Positions 52,442-61,570 of a stretch of 64,000 nucleotides of DNA are shown piece after piece. A program made the translations under genes and the position numbers. Each line of letters opens with the position of its first letter. The first letter of the stretch is position 1. The notes under the pieces were generated by a model that had not been told where the DNA came from, did not search any database, and saw nothing but the letters and a program-made list of their open reading frames with translations. The stretch is from Micromonospora sp. CCTCC AA 2012012 (GTDB taxonomy: Bacteria; Actinomycetota; Actinomycetes; Mycobacteriales; Micromonosporaceae). The stretch spans positions 5,890,001-5,954,000 of the forward strand of contig NZ_CP159342.1 of assembly GCF_040499845.1 (NCBI RefSeq), given 5' to 3'.

Positions 52442-55264
52442 ATGTCGCCACGGATCCACCTCCCGAGCGGATGGGTGACCTTCGTGTTCACCGACATCGA
52501 GGGCTCGACGCGGCTGGCCCAGCTGCTCGGTCCGGGCTACCGCCCGGTGTTACGCGAACATCGCCGGCTGCTGCGTGACACGCTGGCCGCCACGGACGGC
52601 GCGGAGCTGCTGACCGAGGGGGACTCCTTCTTCCTCGCCTTCGCCGACGCGACCGCCGCACTGACCGCCTGCCTGACCGCGCAGCGGGCGCTGACCAGTC
52701 ACGACTGGCCCACCCCGGAGGCCGCGCCCCGGGTGCGGATGGGCCTGCACACCGGCTACGCCGAGCCCCGCGACGGCGAGTACGCCAGCCCCGAGGTGCA
52801 CCGGGCGGCCCGGGTGGCCGCCGCGGCGCACGGCGGGCAGGTGCTCTGCTCGGGCAGTACCGCGCAGCACGCCGACCCGTTGCCGGCCGGCGCGTCCCTG
52901 GTGGACCTCGGGCTGCACCGGCTGCGCGGCTTCGACGACCGGGAGCGGCTGTTCCAACTGGTCGCGCCGGGGTTGGCGCGGGCGTTCCCCCGGCCGCGTA
53001 CGGCCGACGCGGTGGCGCACAACCTGCCGACCCAGGTCACCTCGTTCGTCGGCCGGGAGGCCGAGCGGGCGGAGCTGGCCCGGCTGGTCGACGAGCACCG
53101 GCTGGTGACGGTGCTCGGCGCGGGCGGCGCCGGCAAGACCCGGTTGGCGGTGGAACTGGCCTCGGGCATCGTGGAGTCCCATCCGGACGGTGTCTGGTTC
53201 GTCGACATCGCCGCGGTGACCGACCCCGGGCTGGTCGCGTTCGAGATCGCCGCCGTGCTCGGGCTGCGCCCGGAGCCGGGCCGGCGGATGGTGGACACCC
53301 TGGTCGAGTACGCGGCGGGCCGCCGGATGCTGGTGCTGCTGGACACCTGCGACGCCCAGCCCGCGGCGTCGGCGGAGGTGATCTCCCGGTTGCTGGCGGG
53401 GGGCCGTGGGGTCCGGGTGCTCGCCACCAGCCGGGAGTCGTTCGGCCTCCCCGGCGAGGTGGTGTGGCGGATTCCCCCGCTCTCGGTGGACCCCGGCCCC
53501 GACGGCGTGGAGAGCGACGCGGTGGCGCTGCTGCTGGACCGGACGGTGGCGGCCCGGGGCGGCCGGGCCCCCGACCCGACCGAGCAGGCCGACCTGCGAC
53601 GGGTGGTACGGCGGCTGGACGGGGTGCCGCTCGCCATCGAGCTGGCCGCGGCCCGGCTCCGGGTGCTCTCGGCCGGGCAGCTCGCCGAACGCCTCGACGA
53701 CATGCTCGGCACGCTGGACGCCGGGCGGGCCGCCCCGGAGCCGCCGGTGGAGCAGGGGTGGGCGGGCAACCAGCAGGACACCGTCGACCTGGTGGCCGCC
53801 GCCGCGGGCACTCCGCCGCCCAGCGCGGCGTCCCGGGCGGTGCTCCGGTCGGCCAGCGAACGGCACCTCACCATGCAGGCCACGGTCACCTGGTCGTACC
53901 GGACGTTGGGGGCGCGGTCGGCGCGGCTGCTGCGCTGGCTGGCGGTCTTCGCCGGCCCGGTGGACCTGCCGACGGTGCAGTGGCTGCTCGACGAGGACCC
54001 GCTCGACCCGCTGTCGGTCCTGGTGGACAAGTCGATGGTGCTGGCCGATCCGCACGCCTCGGGCAGCACCTACCGGATGCTCGACCCGATCCGGGCGTAC
54101 GCGGCCCGACGGCTGGTGGAGGCGGGGGAGGAGCAGCAGGCCCGCAACCGGCACGTCGCCTGGTCCCGGCACGCGCTGGACCGCGCGCACCTCGGCCCGG
54201 ACGGTCGTCCGGTCACCCTCTCCCTGTACGCGCTGGACCCGCTCGCCGGGGAGCTGCGGGCCGCGCTGCGGTGGTGCGCCACCGGTGGCAGTGCCCGGTC
54301 GGGCCTGCTGCTGGCCGGCGGGCTGGACCAGTGGTGGCGGGAGCGCGGGCTGGCCCGGGAGGGGCGGCTCTGGCTGTTCCGGCTCTATGGCCGGCTCGCC
54401 GAGACGGGGGAGGAGGTCCCGGAGGCGGAGCTGGCGGCGGCGTACCACATGCATTCGTTGCACGCCGGCGCGGACGGTGAGTTCGGCGAGGAGCTGCGCT
54501 ATTCGCAGCGCGCCGAGGCGGCTGCCCGGCAGGCCGGTGACCTGGGGCTGCTGGCCCGCGTACTGGCCGGCCGGGCGGCTCCGCTGGTGGACATGGGCCA
54601 GTTCGCCGAGGCCGAGCGGGTCTGCCGCGAGGTGATCGACTGGGCCCGGCAGCAGGACGTGACGCCGGACGCGCTGCTGGCCATCTACAACCTGGCCGAG
54701 CTGCTGTGGCGGCGGGGCGCCCTGGCGGAGGCGGCCGACCTGCTCGGCGCGGCCCGCCCGGTGGAGGCGGCCCGCCCGGTGGAGCGGGGTCGGCGGTCGG
54801 TGGACATGCTGCTCGGCATGGTGGCGCTGGCCCGGGGCGACCTGGTCGCGGCGCACGAGCACCTGCTGGTGGCGCTGCGGTCCCGGATGAGCCACGGCTA
54901 TCTGGGGCGGGCCTGCGACACCCTGAACGCGATCGCGGTGCGCTGCGCGCTCGGCGGCGACCCGGTCACCGCGGCCCGACTGTTCGGGGCGGCGCAGGCC
55001 ACCCGGGCGAACCTGCGCGCCACCCCGGGTCTCTACGGCCCGTACTGGCTGGCGCGGCAGGCGGAGCTGCGCCGGGTGCTCGGCGACGCGGCCTTCGACA
55101 CGGCGTACGGCGAGGGCGGCGAGCTGGCCCTGGCGGAGGCGGCGGCGCTCGCCCTGGGCGTGGAGCACCCCGACCTGGCCCTCGACTCCCCCCGCTTCAC
55201 CACCCCCACCCCCATCACTCCCGCGCCCCCCGCAGCCCCCCTCTCCCGCCCCCACCACGCCTGA
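52442..55264 (+). CDS. Class III cyclase-like domain fused to STAND ATPase and helical repeats (signalling/regulatory protein)
   Basis: A 940-aa multidomain protein. ATG 52442 has GGAGG 8 nt upstream and is preferred to ATG 52409. Residues about 10-175 are a class III nucleotidyl cyclase domain (VFTDIEGSTRL with the metal Asp, EGDSFFLAF with the second Asp); the transition-state Asn position reads EVHRAARVAAAAHGGQ, so Asn is replaced by His, with Arg kept. Residues about 205-470 are a STAND/NB-ARC ATPase (Walker A GAGGAGKTRLAVE, then MLVLLDTCD, GVRVLATSRE, GVPLAIELAAARL). The remainder is TPR-like helical repeats. There is no C-terminal LuxR domain. Input and output are unknown. Confidence 0.88.
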   Translation: MSPRIHLPSGWVTFVFTDIEGSTRLAQLLGPGYRPVLREHRRLLRDTLAATDGAELLTEGDSFFLAFADATAALTACLTAQRALTSHDWPTPEAAPRVRMGLHTGYAEPRDGEYASPEVHRAARVAAAAHGGQVLCSGSTAQHADPLPAGASLVDLGLHRLRGFDDRERLFQLVAPGLARAFPRPRTADAVAHNLPTQVTSFVGREAERAELARLVDEHRLVTVLGAGGAGKTRLAVELASGIVESHPDGVWFVDIAAVTDPGLVAFEIAAVLGLRPEPGRRMVDTLVEYAAGRRMLVLLDTCDAQPAASAEVISRLLAGGRGVRVLATSRESFGLPGEVVWRIPPLSVDPGPDGVESDAVALLLDRTVAARGGRAPDPTEQADLRRVVRRLDGVPLAIELAAARLRVLSAGQLAERLDDMLGTLDAGRAAPEPPVEQGWAGNQQDTVDLVAAAAGTPPPSAASRAVLRSASERHLTMQATVTWSYRTLGARSARLLRWLAVFAGPVDLPTVQWLLDEDPLDPLSVLVDKSMVLADPHASGSTYRMLDPIRAYAARRLVEAGEEQQARNRHVAWSRHALDRAHLGPDGRPVTLSLYALDPLAGELRAALRWCATGGSARSGLLLAGGLDQWWRERGLAREGRLWLFRLYGRLAETGEEVPEAELAAAYHMHSLHAGADGEFGEELRYSQRAEAAARQAGDLGLLARVLAGRAAPLVDMGQFAEAERVCREVIDWARQQDVTPDALLAIYNLAELLWRRGALAEAADLLGAARPVEAARPVERGRRSVDMLLGMVALARGDLVAAHEHLLVALRSRMSHGYLGRACDTLNAIAVRCALGGDPVTAARLFGAAQATRANLRATPGLYGPYWLARQAELRRVLGDAAFDTAYGEGGELALAEAAALALGVEHPDLALDSPRFTTPTPITPAPPAAPLSRPHHA

Positions 55265-55278
55265 CCCCCCTTACCCAA

Positions 55279-55339
55279 GTTGATCAAGAGGTTTGCGTCA
55301 GGATCCGGCCCCGGATCCGACGCAAACCTCTTGATCAAC
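55279..55339. terminator. Long, nearly continuous hairpin between convergent genes (palindrome B)
   Basis: 21-bp arms at 55279-55299 and 55319-55339 (GTTGATCAAGAGG then TTTGCGTC on the left, exact complement on the right). The loop itself contains an 8-bp stem (GGATCCGG with CCGGATCC), so pairing is almost continuous over 61 nt apart from one bulged A. It lies 14 bp after the cyclase/STAND stop and 26 bp before the phospholipase stop. Its arms match palindrome A (36668-36727) at 18 of 21 positions or better. Confidence 0.75.
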
Positions 55340-55365
55340 GGGCTTGGGGTGGGGGAGGGGTGGGG

Positions 55366-55890
55366 TCAGCGGGGGGTGGTGGGGTAGAGGCGGGCGGCGC
55401 GGTCGATGTCGGACTGCTGGACGGCGGCGATCGAGCCGAAGGTGTGGACCGCCTGGTAGTAGGTCCAGGCGAGGCTGTAGCAGGCCGGCTGGACGGCGCT
55501 GCTGTAGGTGGCGCAGACCCGCTTCAGGTCGGCGTAGAAGGAGCTGTCGATGCGGTCCTTGTTGGCGGAGAACTGCCCCATCGCCTTGTAGTTGCGGTAG
55601 CCGAAGTCGTGCCGGTAGCAGGAGAGGTTGAACTTGAAGCCGAGCGGGTTGTCCGGGCTGGACGAGCAGTAGTCGGTGGACCAGTTGAAGGCGTACGCCG
55701 ACCAGGCGCCCTGGTTGAGTCGGGCGGCGTTCCAGGCGTTGTAGCTGGTGGCGCTGGTCTGGGTCCAGCTGGACAGCACGCTGAGCTTCTGGCTGGTGCT
55801 CACGGCGGCGCTCGCCGGTGCGGCGAGGCCGAGGGTGGTGAGCAGCGCGAGCGCGCCGACGGCGAGGCTGGTGACGAGACGTCGGGACAC
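55366..55890 (-). CDS. Secreted prokaryotic phospholipase A2
   Basis: A 174-aa secreted enzyme. GTG 55890 has GGAGGAG 4 nt upstream. A signal peptide (SRRLVTSLAVGALALLTTLG...APASA) is cleaved near residue 29. The mature protein has the bacterial phospholipase A2 active-site motif CYRHDFGYRNYK (His-Asp pair), and paired Cys (DYCSSSPDNP with the active-site Cys, and RVCATY with PACYSL) that form the two disulfides. It hydrolyses the sn-2 ester of phospholipids with calcium, resembling Streptomyces violaceoruber PLA2. It converges with the STAND gene across palindrome B. Confidence 0.92.
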   Translation of the reverse strand: MSRRLVTSLAVGALALLTTLGLAAPASAAVSTSQKLSVLSSWTQTSATSYNAWNAARLNQGAWSAYAFNWSTDYCSSSPDNPLGFKFNLSCYRHDFGYRNYKAMGQFSANKDRIDSSFYADLKRVCATYSSAVQPACYSLAWTYYQAVHTFGSIAAVQQSDIDRAARLYPTTPR

Positions 55891-56052
55891 GGTTCTCCTC
55901 CGCGGGGGTCTGCGGTACGGCGGGCGGTCGGCGATCACCGACGTCGATCAGTGTCGATCGCCCTCCCGGCATCCCGAAACGTCGATCGCGAACTATTGGT
56001 GAAACCCGCTGAAAAACACCGGTCCTCTTGTCAGCCCGCCCCGACATCGACG

Positions 56053-56085
56053 GACGCCCGGGACTCGTCGCGAGTCCCGGGCGTC
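56053..56085 (-). terminator. Terminator of the GHL10 hydrolase gene
   Basis: A perfect 15-bp stem (GACGCCCGGGACTCG at 56053-56067, complement at 56071-56085) with a 3-nt loop, 35 bp downstream of the minus-strand stop at 56121. It also lies upstream of the phospholipase gene promoter region (55891-56050), where nothing else firm is seen. Confidence 0.75.
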
Positions 56086-56120
56086 GTCAACCTCCCCAGG
56101 CGGGTGAGGCGGGCCGTCCC

Positions 56121-57779
56121 CTACCGCACGAAGCGCGGCGGGCTGGGCGGTCCGGCGTTCCAGCCACGGTCGAGCGCGGTGAGGTAGTAGGTGTAGCGGC
56201 CGTCGGCCGTGGCGGTGGTGTCCACCCAGGACTGCGTATCGCCGTCGGTGGCGCGGACCGTGCCGATCAGGTGGGTCGCGTCGGCGAAGTCGCAGCGGTC
56301 CGCGACGTGGCCACCGTCGAAGCGCCACACCGCGTACGAGGTGGCGGTGCCGAGCGGGCCCCGGCCGTCCGCCGGCTGCCGCCAGCTCAGCCGTACGCCG
56401 TCGTCCTGCCGTTCGGCGCCGGTCACGACCGGGGCGAGCAGCGGCTTCGACGGCAGCTGGGACATGGTCGGCACCAGTGCCGGCCGGGAGTAGTGCTCGG
56501 CGGCGTAGATGTCGGTGGCCCCGAGGCGGTTCGCCCGCACCTGCACCGCGGAGAAGTGCACGTTGCCGAGCACCTCCGGGTACGACCGGTTGAGCGTCAG
56601 GTGGTCGGACAGCTCGCGCGGGTTCTGCCAGTACGGCCCGTACGCCGGCTCACCGCTCTTGTAGTCGGCCTGGCCGATGTAGAGCTGGACGTTCGTGCCG
56701 CGCACCTGCTCGGCCCACCACGGCACCAGCCGGGCGTAGTCGGCGGCCGGGTACTGGCCGATGTACCAGTAGAGCTGCGGCACCACGTAGTCGATCCACT
56801 CGTTCTTGATCCACTTACGGGTGTCGGCGGAGATGATGTCGTACGACTGCGAGCCGGTGGTGTCCGAGCCGTTCGGGTCGGCGCTGGCGTTCCGCCAGAT
56901 GCCGAACGGGCTGACCCCGAACTTCACCCACGGCTTGGCCGCCTTGATCTTCGCGCCCATCTCCTGGACCAGCAGGTTGATGTTGTCCCGCCGCCAGTCC
57001 GCCTTGTCGGTGAAACCCCGGTTGTACGCGGCGAAGGTGGCGTCGTCCGGCACCTGGTACGCCCCGCTCGGGTAGGGGTAGAAGTAGTCGTCGAAGTGCA
57101 CGCCGTCGATGTCGTACCGGTGGACCGCGTCCATCATCGCGGTCTGGACGAACTCGCGGACGGCCGGGATGCCGGGGTTGTAGTAGAGCCGGCTGCCGGC
57201 GACCCCGGCCGGCGGGTACGCGAAGACCCAGTCCGGGTGCTGCCGCGCCGGGTGGTCCGGCGCCAGCTTGGCGAGGTCGGCGCCGGCACCGCCCGGGGCC
57301 GGCATGGAGACGCGGTACGGGTTGAACCAGGCGTGGAACTCCAGGTTCCGCTTGTGCGACTCGGCGACCAGGAAGGCCAGCGGGTCCCAGCCCGGGTCCT
57401 GGCCGCGGGTCCCGGTGAGGAACTCCGACCACGGCTCGTACGGCGACGGCCAGAACGCGTCGGCGGTCGGGCGCACCTGCACCACGACGGCGTTGTGGTG
57501 CAGCTTCTGCGCCAGGTCGAGCCAGCCGAGGTATTCCGCCTGCTGGGCGGCGATCCGGTCCGGCGCGGTCTGCGAGGCCTTGGTCGGCCAGTCGATGTTG
57601 ACCACCGAGGAGATCCACATGGCGCGGAACTGGCGCAGCGGGGTGGCCGGGTCGGTGGTGCAGGTGGTCGAGGTGGCGGTCGCCGTGGCGCTCTCCGCGG
57701 CGCTGGCCGGCGTGGCGGCGGCGAGCGTGCCGAGCAGCGCCACGGCCAGCCCGGCGGCTCTGAGCCGAGTTGCCTTCAT
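56121..57779 (-). CDS. Secreted GHL10-family (DUF187-type) glycoside hydrolase
   Basis: A 552-aa secreted protein from ATG 57779. The signal peptide (KATRLRAAGLAVALLGTLAA...PASA) ends near residue 27. The catalytic TIM barrel begins QFRAMWISSVVNIDWPTK and includes VVVQVRPTADAFWPS, LEFHAWFNPYRV and the acidic motif DGVHFDDYFYPYP, then YWYIGQYPAADY; these are hallmarks of the glycosyl-hydrolase-like 10 (GHL10) family. A C-terminal fibronectin-III-like domain follows (RLSWRQPADGRG, TATADGRYTYYLTALDRG). GHL10 enzymes act on peptidoglycan or other polysaccharides in known cases; the substrate here is not evident. Confidence 0.9.
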   Translation of the reverse strand: MKATRLRAAGLAVALLGTLAAATPASAAESATATATSTTCTTDPATPLRQFRAMWISSVVNIDWPTKASQTAPDRIAAQQAEYLGWLDLAQKLHHNAVVVQVRPTADAFWPSPYEPWSEFLTGTRGQDPGWDPLAFLVAESHKRNLEFHAWFNPYRVSMPAPGGAGADLAKLAPDHPARQHPDWVFAYPPAGVAGSRLYYNPGIPAVREFVQTAMMDAVHRYDIDGVHFDDYFYPYPSGAYQVPDDATFAAYNRGFTDKADWRRDNINLLVQEMGAKIKAAKPWVKFGVSPFGIWRNASADPNGSDTTGSQSYDIISADTRKWIKNEWIDYVVPQLYWYIGQYPAADYARLVPWWAEQVRGTNVQLYIGQADYKSGEPAYGPYWQNPRELSDHLTLNRSYPEVLGNVHFSAVQVRANRLGATDIYAAEHYSRPALVPTMSQLPSKPLLAPVVTGAERQDDGVRLSWRQPADGRGPLGTATSYAVWRFDGGHVADRCDFADATHLIGTVRATDGDTQSWVDTTATADGRYTYYLTALDRGWNAGPPSPPRFVR

Positions 57780-58087
57780 GCGGTGCGGTCCCTTCGTTGG
57801 ACTCCGGGGCGGGTGGGTCCGGTGACGGAGGACACCCGGCGTCTGGCAAGATTCGCCGTACCGGCTGCCCCCTCGGAAGAAAACTTTCACCATTCCCGGC
57901 GACACGCAAGACTTCCGGGCGGATCGATGCCCAGGTGGGGACGAACGTCCGACCGGTGACCGGGCGCACACCGCCGATCGTGACCCTTTCGACACGTCCG
58001 GTGATGCTTCGGCTGGGAGTTTGCTGGGTAGCTTGGCCGGTCACGGGCCGCCACCGTGGTGGTCGCACGGTGGGAGGGGTGATCGCT
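57780..58087. other. Divergent intergenic region, no gene seen
   Basis: About 308 bp between the GHL10 gene and the amino-acid permease. TAGCTT at 58029-58034 is a possible -10 for the permease but lacks a good -35. Near-repeated words GGTGACCGGGC and GGTCACGGGCC occur; no gene is supported. Confidence 0.45.
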
Positions 58088-59584
58088 TTGTCCGTGCTGC
58101 GGACCAAACCGATCCAGGACGTGCTCGCCCAGGGCGAGGCCGACGGGAGCGACGGGAAGCTGGGGCTGCGTCGTCGCCTCGGTGCCGTCGACCTGATGGG
58201 CTTCGGGATCGGCATCGTGATCGGCACCGGCATCTTCACGCTGACCGGTATCGAGGCCAAGAACCACGCCGGCCCCGGCGTGGTGATCTCGTTCGGCATC
58301 GCCGGCGTGGTCGCCCTGCTCGCCGCGCTCTGCTACGCCGAGCTGGCGTCCAGCGTGCCGACCGCCGGCAGTGCCTACACCTACGCGTACGCGACGATGG
58401 GCGAGATCGCCGCCTGGATCATCGGCTGGGACCTGCTGCTGGAGTTCGCGCTCGGCTCGGCGGTGGTCGCCCGAGGCTGGTCCGGCTATCTCGCCTCGCT
58501 GTTCAACCTGCCCAGCGCCTGGTTCGCCGAGGAGGGCAGCATCGTCAACGTCGGTGCGATCGCCATCGTGCTGATCCTCGGCGTGGTCGGCATCGTCGGC
58601 ATCCGCGAGTCCGCGCGGCTCACCAACATCCTGGTCCTGGTCAAGGTCGCCATCTGCGTCTTCATCGTGGTCGCCGGGCTGTTCTTCGTGAAGGCGGCCA
58701 ACCTCAGCCCCTTCATCCCGTCGGCCGAGCCGGCCGGCGGCGGGGAGGACGGCATCCGACAGCCGGTCACCCAGGCGATCTTCGGGCTGGAGCCGTCCGT
58801 CTTCGGCTTCGCCGGCGTGCTCACCGCCGCCGCGGTCGTGTTCTTCGCGTACACCGGCTTCGAGGCGGTGGCCAACCTCGGCGAAGAGACGAAGAAGCCC
58901 CGGCGCGACCTGCCGCTGGGCATCCTCGGCACGCTGGTCGTCTCGACCGTGCTCTACATCGGCGTCTCGCTGGTCGTGGTCGGCATGGTCCGCTACACCG
59001 ACATCGACGAGGGCGCCCCGATCGCCTCGGCCTTCAAGGCGGTCGGCGCCGGCTGGGCCGCCGTCCTGGTCTCCATCGCCGCCATCGCCGGCCTGACCAG
59101 CGTCATCCTGGTGGACCTGGTGGCCATGGGCCGGATCGGCTTCGCCATCGCCCGCGACGGGCTCATCCCGCCGGCCATCGCCAAGGTGCACCCGCGCTGG
59201 GGCACCCCGTACCGGATCTCGGCGATCATGACGGTCGGCGTGGCGCTGCTCGCCGGCTTCCTGCCGCTCTCCGCCCTCGCCGACCTGGTCAGCATCGGTG
59301 CGCTCTGCGCCTTCGTGCTGGTCTCCATCGCGGTGCCGATCCTGCGGCGCAAGCGGCCCGACCTGGAGCGGTCGTTCAAGGTGCCGTTCTCCCCGGTGCT
59401 GCCGATCGTGTCGGCGCTGGCCTGCCTCTACCTGATGCTCAACCTGTCGGTGGAGACCTGGATCCGGTTCCTGGTCTGGATGGTGCTCGGCGGCATCATC
59501 TACTTCGGCTACGGCTACCGGAAGAACCGCCTCGCCCGCCGCGAACACACCGCCGCCGAGGAACCCACCCCCGCCACCCACTGA
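58088..59584 (+). CDS. APC-family amino acid permease
   Basis: A 498-aa permease of the amino acid-polyamine-organocation family, cationic amino acid transporter (YfnA/CAT-like) branch, with about 12 helices. The first helix has the substrate-binding motif GFGIGIVIGTGIFTLTG (about residues 38-54), then LAALCYAELASSVPTAGSAYTYAYA, FFAYTGFEAVANLGEETKKP and GRIGFAIARDGLIPP. The start is uncertain: TTG 58088 sits 8 nt after GGGAGGGG, GTG 58094 is a few codons in, and GTG 58079 touches the ribosome site. Substrate not evident. It is convergent with the GH43 gene, with palindrome C in between. Confidence 0.88.
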   Translation: MSVLRTKPIQDVLAQGEADGSDGKLGLRRRLGAVDLMGFGIGIVIGTGIFTLTGIEAKNHAGPGVVISFGIAGVVALLAALCYAELASSVPTAGSAYTYAYATMGEIAAWIIGWDLLLEFALGSAVVARGWSGYLASLFNLPSAWFAEEGSIVNVGAIAIVLILGVVGIVGIRESARLTNILVLVKVAICVFIVVAGLFFVKAANLSPFIPSAEPAGGGEDGIRQPVTQAIFGLEPSVFGFAGVLTAAAVVFFAYTGFEAVANLGEETKKPRRDLPLGILGTLVVSTVLYIGVSLVVVGMVRYTDIDEGAPIASAFKAVGAGWAAVLVSIAAIAGLTSVILVDLVAMGRIGFAIARDGLIPPAIAKVHPRWGTPYRISAIMTVGVALLAGFLPLSALADLVSIGALCAFVLVSIAVPILRRKRPDLERSFKVPFSPVLPIVSALACLYLMLNLSVETWIRFLVWMVLGGIIYFGYGYRKNRLARREHTAAEEPTPATH

Positions 59585-59647
59585 CCCCCTCCCGCCCCCC
59601 GCGAGCCCTGCCCGGCTCGCGCCCGTCGCTCGCGTCGCGGCGCCTGA

Positions 59648-59697
59648 TTCACGGAAAGAGTGGCTATCCGCCGTGGGATAGCCACTCTTTCCGTGAA
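59648..59697. terminator. Long perfect hairpin between convergent genes (palindrome C)
   Basis: Two perfect 22-bp arms (59648-59669 and 59676-59697; outer end TTCACGGAAAGAG, inner end TGGCTATCC) with a 6-nt loop, GCCGTG. It lies between the permease stop (59584) and the GH43 stop (59726). The sequence is unrelated to palindromes A and B. Probable bidirectional terminator. Confidence 0.78.
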
Positions 59698-59725
59698 AGT
59701 GCGGGCTCGGAAGCCGGCGGAGGGG

Positions 59726-60739
59726 TCAGGGGCGGGGTTGGGGGGTGCCCGTGGGGCCCTTGACGACGGGCTTGCCGTTCTGCCAGACCAACTCGTCCAG
59801 CCAGGCCTGGCGGCCGGGGTCGGTGCTGCCCTCCTGGCCGGGGGGCCAGGCGTGGTAGAGCAGCCAGGTGCGGCCGTCCTTCTCGACGAGCGAGGCGTGG
59901 CCCGGGCCCGTCGCCGCCGTGTTGGACTTCAGGATCGGGTTCTCCGGGGCCTTCACGCACGGGCCGGTCGGGCCCTCGCAGACCGCGTAGCCCTCGGCGT
60001 ACGTGTCCTTGTCGTAGGCGTTGGCGGCGAAGAAGAGGAACAGCTTCCCGTCGTGTCGGTGGAAGAACGGGCCCTCGATCAGGGTGCCCTCCCACGGCTC
60101 GGTCTGCTTCAGCAGCTTCGTCGGCGTGCCGACCAGGCGCAGCCCGTCGTCGCTCAGGCGCTGCGACCAGAGCCAGGTGTCCACCCCGACGGCGTTGCCG
60201 TCGTTCTTCCAGAGCAGCCAGAGGCTGCCGTCGGTGTCCCGGAACGGGCTGGCGTCGATCGACCCGCCCAGCTCCGCCTGGCAGATCAGCGGCCCGGTGG
60301 AGTCGTCCCGGTACGGCCCGACCGGCTTGTCGGCGACGGCCCGCCCGACGCACTGCCGTCCCGAGGAGCGGTCGGCGACGGTGTAGTAGAGCAGGAACCG
60401 GCCGGGGGTCACCTTGATCGCCTCGGGTGCCCACGTCTTGCCTGAGTCGGCCCAGGCCGGCAGCTCCGGCAGTGCGTCACCGGCCTCGGTCCACTCGACC
60501 AGGTCCGGTGAGGTGAGCACCGGGACGTTCCGGCCGCCCGCGTTGGTGTGGAAGAGGTACCAGGTCTCGTCGACCCGGATCGCCTGCGGGTCGGGGGCGT
60601 CGGTGCGGACCACCGGGTTGGTGAACATCTGCGCGTCCTTCGGCGTACTCGACGGGGTGGTGCTGCTGCCGCAACCGGCGACGAGCAGCGCGGCGGCCAG
60701 GGCCGCCGCGCCGCGTCGCCGGGTTCTCCGGTCGGTCAT
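59726..60739 (-). CDS. Glycoside hydrolase family 43 lipoprotein (arabinan-active type)
   Basis: A 337-aa lipoprotein: MTDRRTRRRGAAALAAALLV ends in the lipobox AGC (Cys about residue 23). The five-bladed propeller of GH43 is seen with catalytic base Asp in RTDAPDPQAI, the pKa-modulating Asp in IDASPFRD, and the acid Glu in GTLIEGPFFHRH. WAPEAIKVTPG and GPGHASLVE are further family blocks. Typical activities are arabinofuranosidase, endo-arabinanase or xylosidase; with a GH51 fragment upstream, arabinan side chains are the likely target. The ATG overlaps the stop of the upstream permease gene (ATGA). Confidence 0.88.
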   Translation of the reverse strand: MTDRRTRRRGAAALAAALLVAGCGSSTTPSSTPKDAQMFTNPVVRTDAPDPQAIRVDETWYLFHTNAGGRNVPVLTSPDLVEWTEAGDALPELPAWADSGKTWAPEAIKVTPGRFLLYYTVADRSSGRQCVGRAVADKPVGPYRDDSTGPLICQAELGGSIDASPFRDTDGSLWLLWKNDGNAVGVDTWLWSQRLSDDGLRLVGTPTKLLKQTEPWEGTLIEGPFFHRHDGKLFLFFAANAYDKDTYAEGYAVCEGPTGPCVKAPENPILKSNTAATGPGHASLVEKDGRTWLLYHAWPPGQEGSTDPGRQAWLDELVWQNGKPVVKGPTGTPQPRP

Positions 60740-61560
60740 CCCTTCAGGCCGCTGCGGGAGACGCCCTGGATGATGTGCCGCTGGGCGGCCACGAAGAGGA
60801 TCAGCACCGGCACGCTGGCCAGCACCGCCCCCGCCATGATCACCGGATAGTCGGTGACGTAGGCGCCCTGGAGCAGGCCCAGCCCGGCCGGCAGGGTCAG
60901 TCGCTCCGGGCTGAACAGCACATAGACCGGCCAGAGGAAGTCGTTCCAGTTGGTCAGGAACGACAGCACCGCCAGGGTGGCCAGGGCCGGCTTCGACAGC
61001 GGCAGCAGCACCTTGACGAAGATCTCCCACTGGTTGGCGCCGTCCAGCACCGCCGCCTCCTCCAGCTCGGCCGGGATGGAGAGGAAGAACTGGCGCAGGA
61101 AGAACACGCCGAAGGCGCTGGCCGCGCCGGGCACCACCACCACGGTCAGGGTGTCGATCCAGCCCAGCCGCTCGGCGATCACGAAGTTCGGGATGATCAG
61201 CGAGGTGGGCGGGAGGAAGAGCGTCCCGACGATCAGCGCGAAGCTCAGCCGCCGGCCGCGGAACCGCAGCCGGGCCAGGGCGTACGCGGCCATCGACGCG
61301 GTGACCAGCACCAGGAGCGTGTGCAGGCTCGCCGCCAGCATGCTGTTGACGAACCAGCGCAGCACCGGATTGGCGGTGTTGTTGATGATCGCGTCGTAGC
61401 CGTACCCGGAGAAGGGGTGCGGCAGCCAGCTCGGCGGGTCCTGCTGCGCGTCCGCGTACGTCTTCAGCGAGGTGAGCAGCATCCAGACCAGCGGGGTCAC
61501 GAAGACCGCGGTCAGCAGCAGCAGGACGGCGTAACGCGCGCCCCGACGCAGACTCGTCAT
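60736..61560 (-). CDS. Carbohydrate ABC transporter permease (MalG type)
   Basis: A 274-aa inner-membrane permease with six helices. It belongs to the binding-protein-dependent sugar permeases; the ATPase contact loop is EEAAVLDGANQWEIFVKVLLPLSKPA (EAA-x3-G motif) near residues 170-195. Other blocks are FVNSMLAASLHTLLV and SFLTNWNDFLWP. It pairs with the MalF-type permease encoded 10 bp upstream. As is usual in actinobacteria, no ATPase gene is in the operon, so a shared MsiK-like ATPase is presumably used. Confidence 0.93.
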   Translation of the reverse strand: MTSLRRGARYAVLLLLTAVFVTPLVWMLLTSLKTYADAQQDPPSWLPHPFSGYGYDAIINNTANPVLRWFVNSMLAASLHTLLVLVTASMAAYALARLRFRGRRLSFALIVGTLFLPPTSLIIPNFVIAERLGWIDTLTVVVVPGAASAFGVFFLRQFFLSIPAELEEAAVLDGANQWEIFVKVLLPLSKPALATLAVLSFLTNWNDFLWPVYVLFSPERLTLPAGLGLLQGAYVTDYPVIMAGAVLASVPVLILFVAAQRHIIQGVSRSGLKG

Positions 61561-61570
61561 CGTCGCCCCC

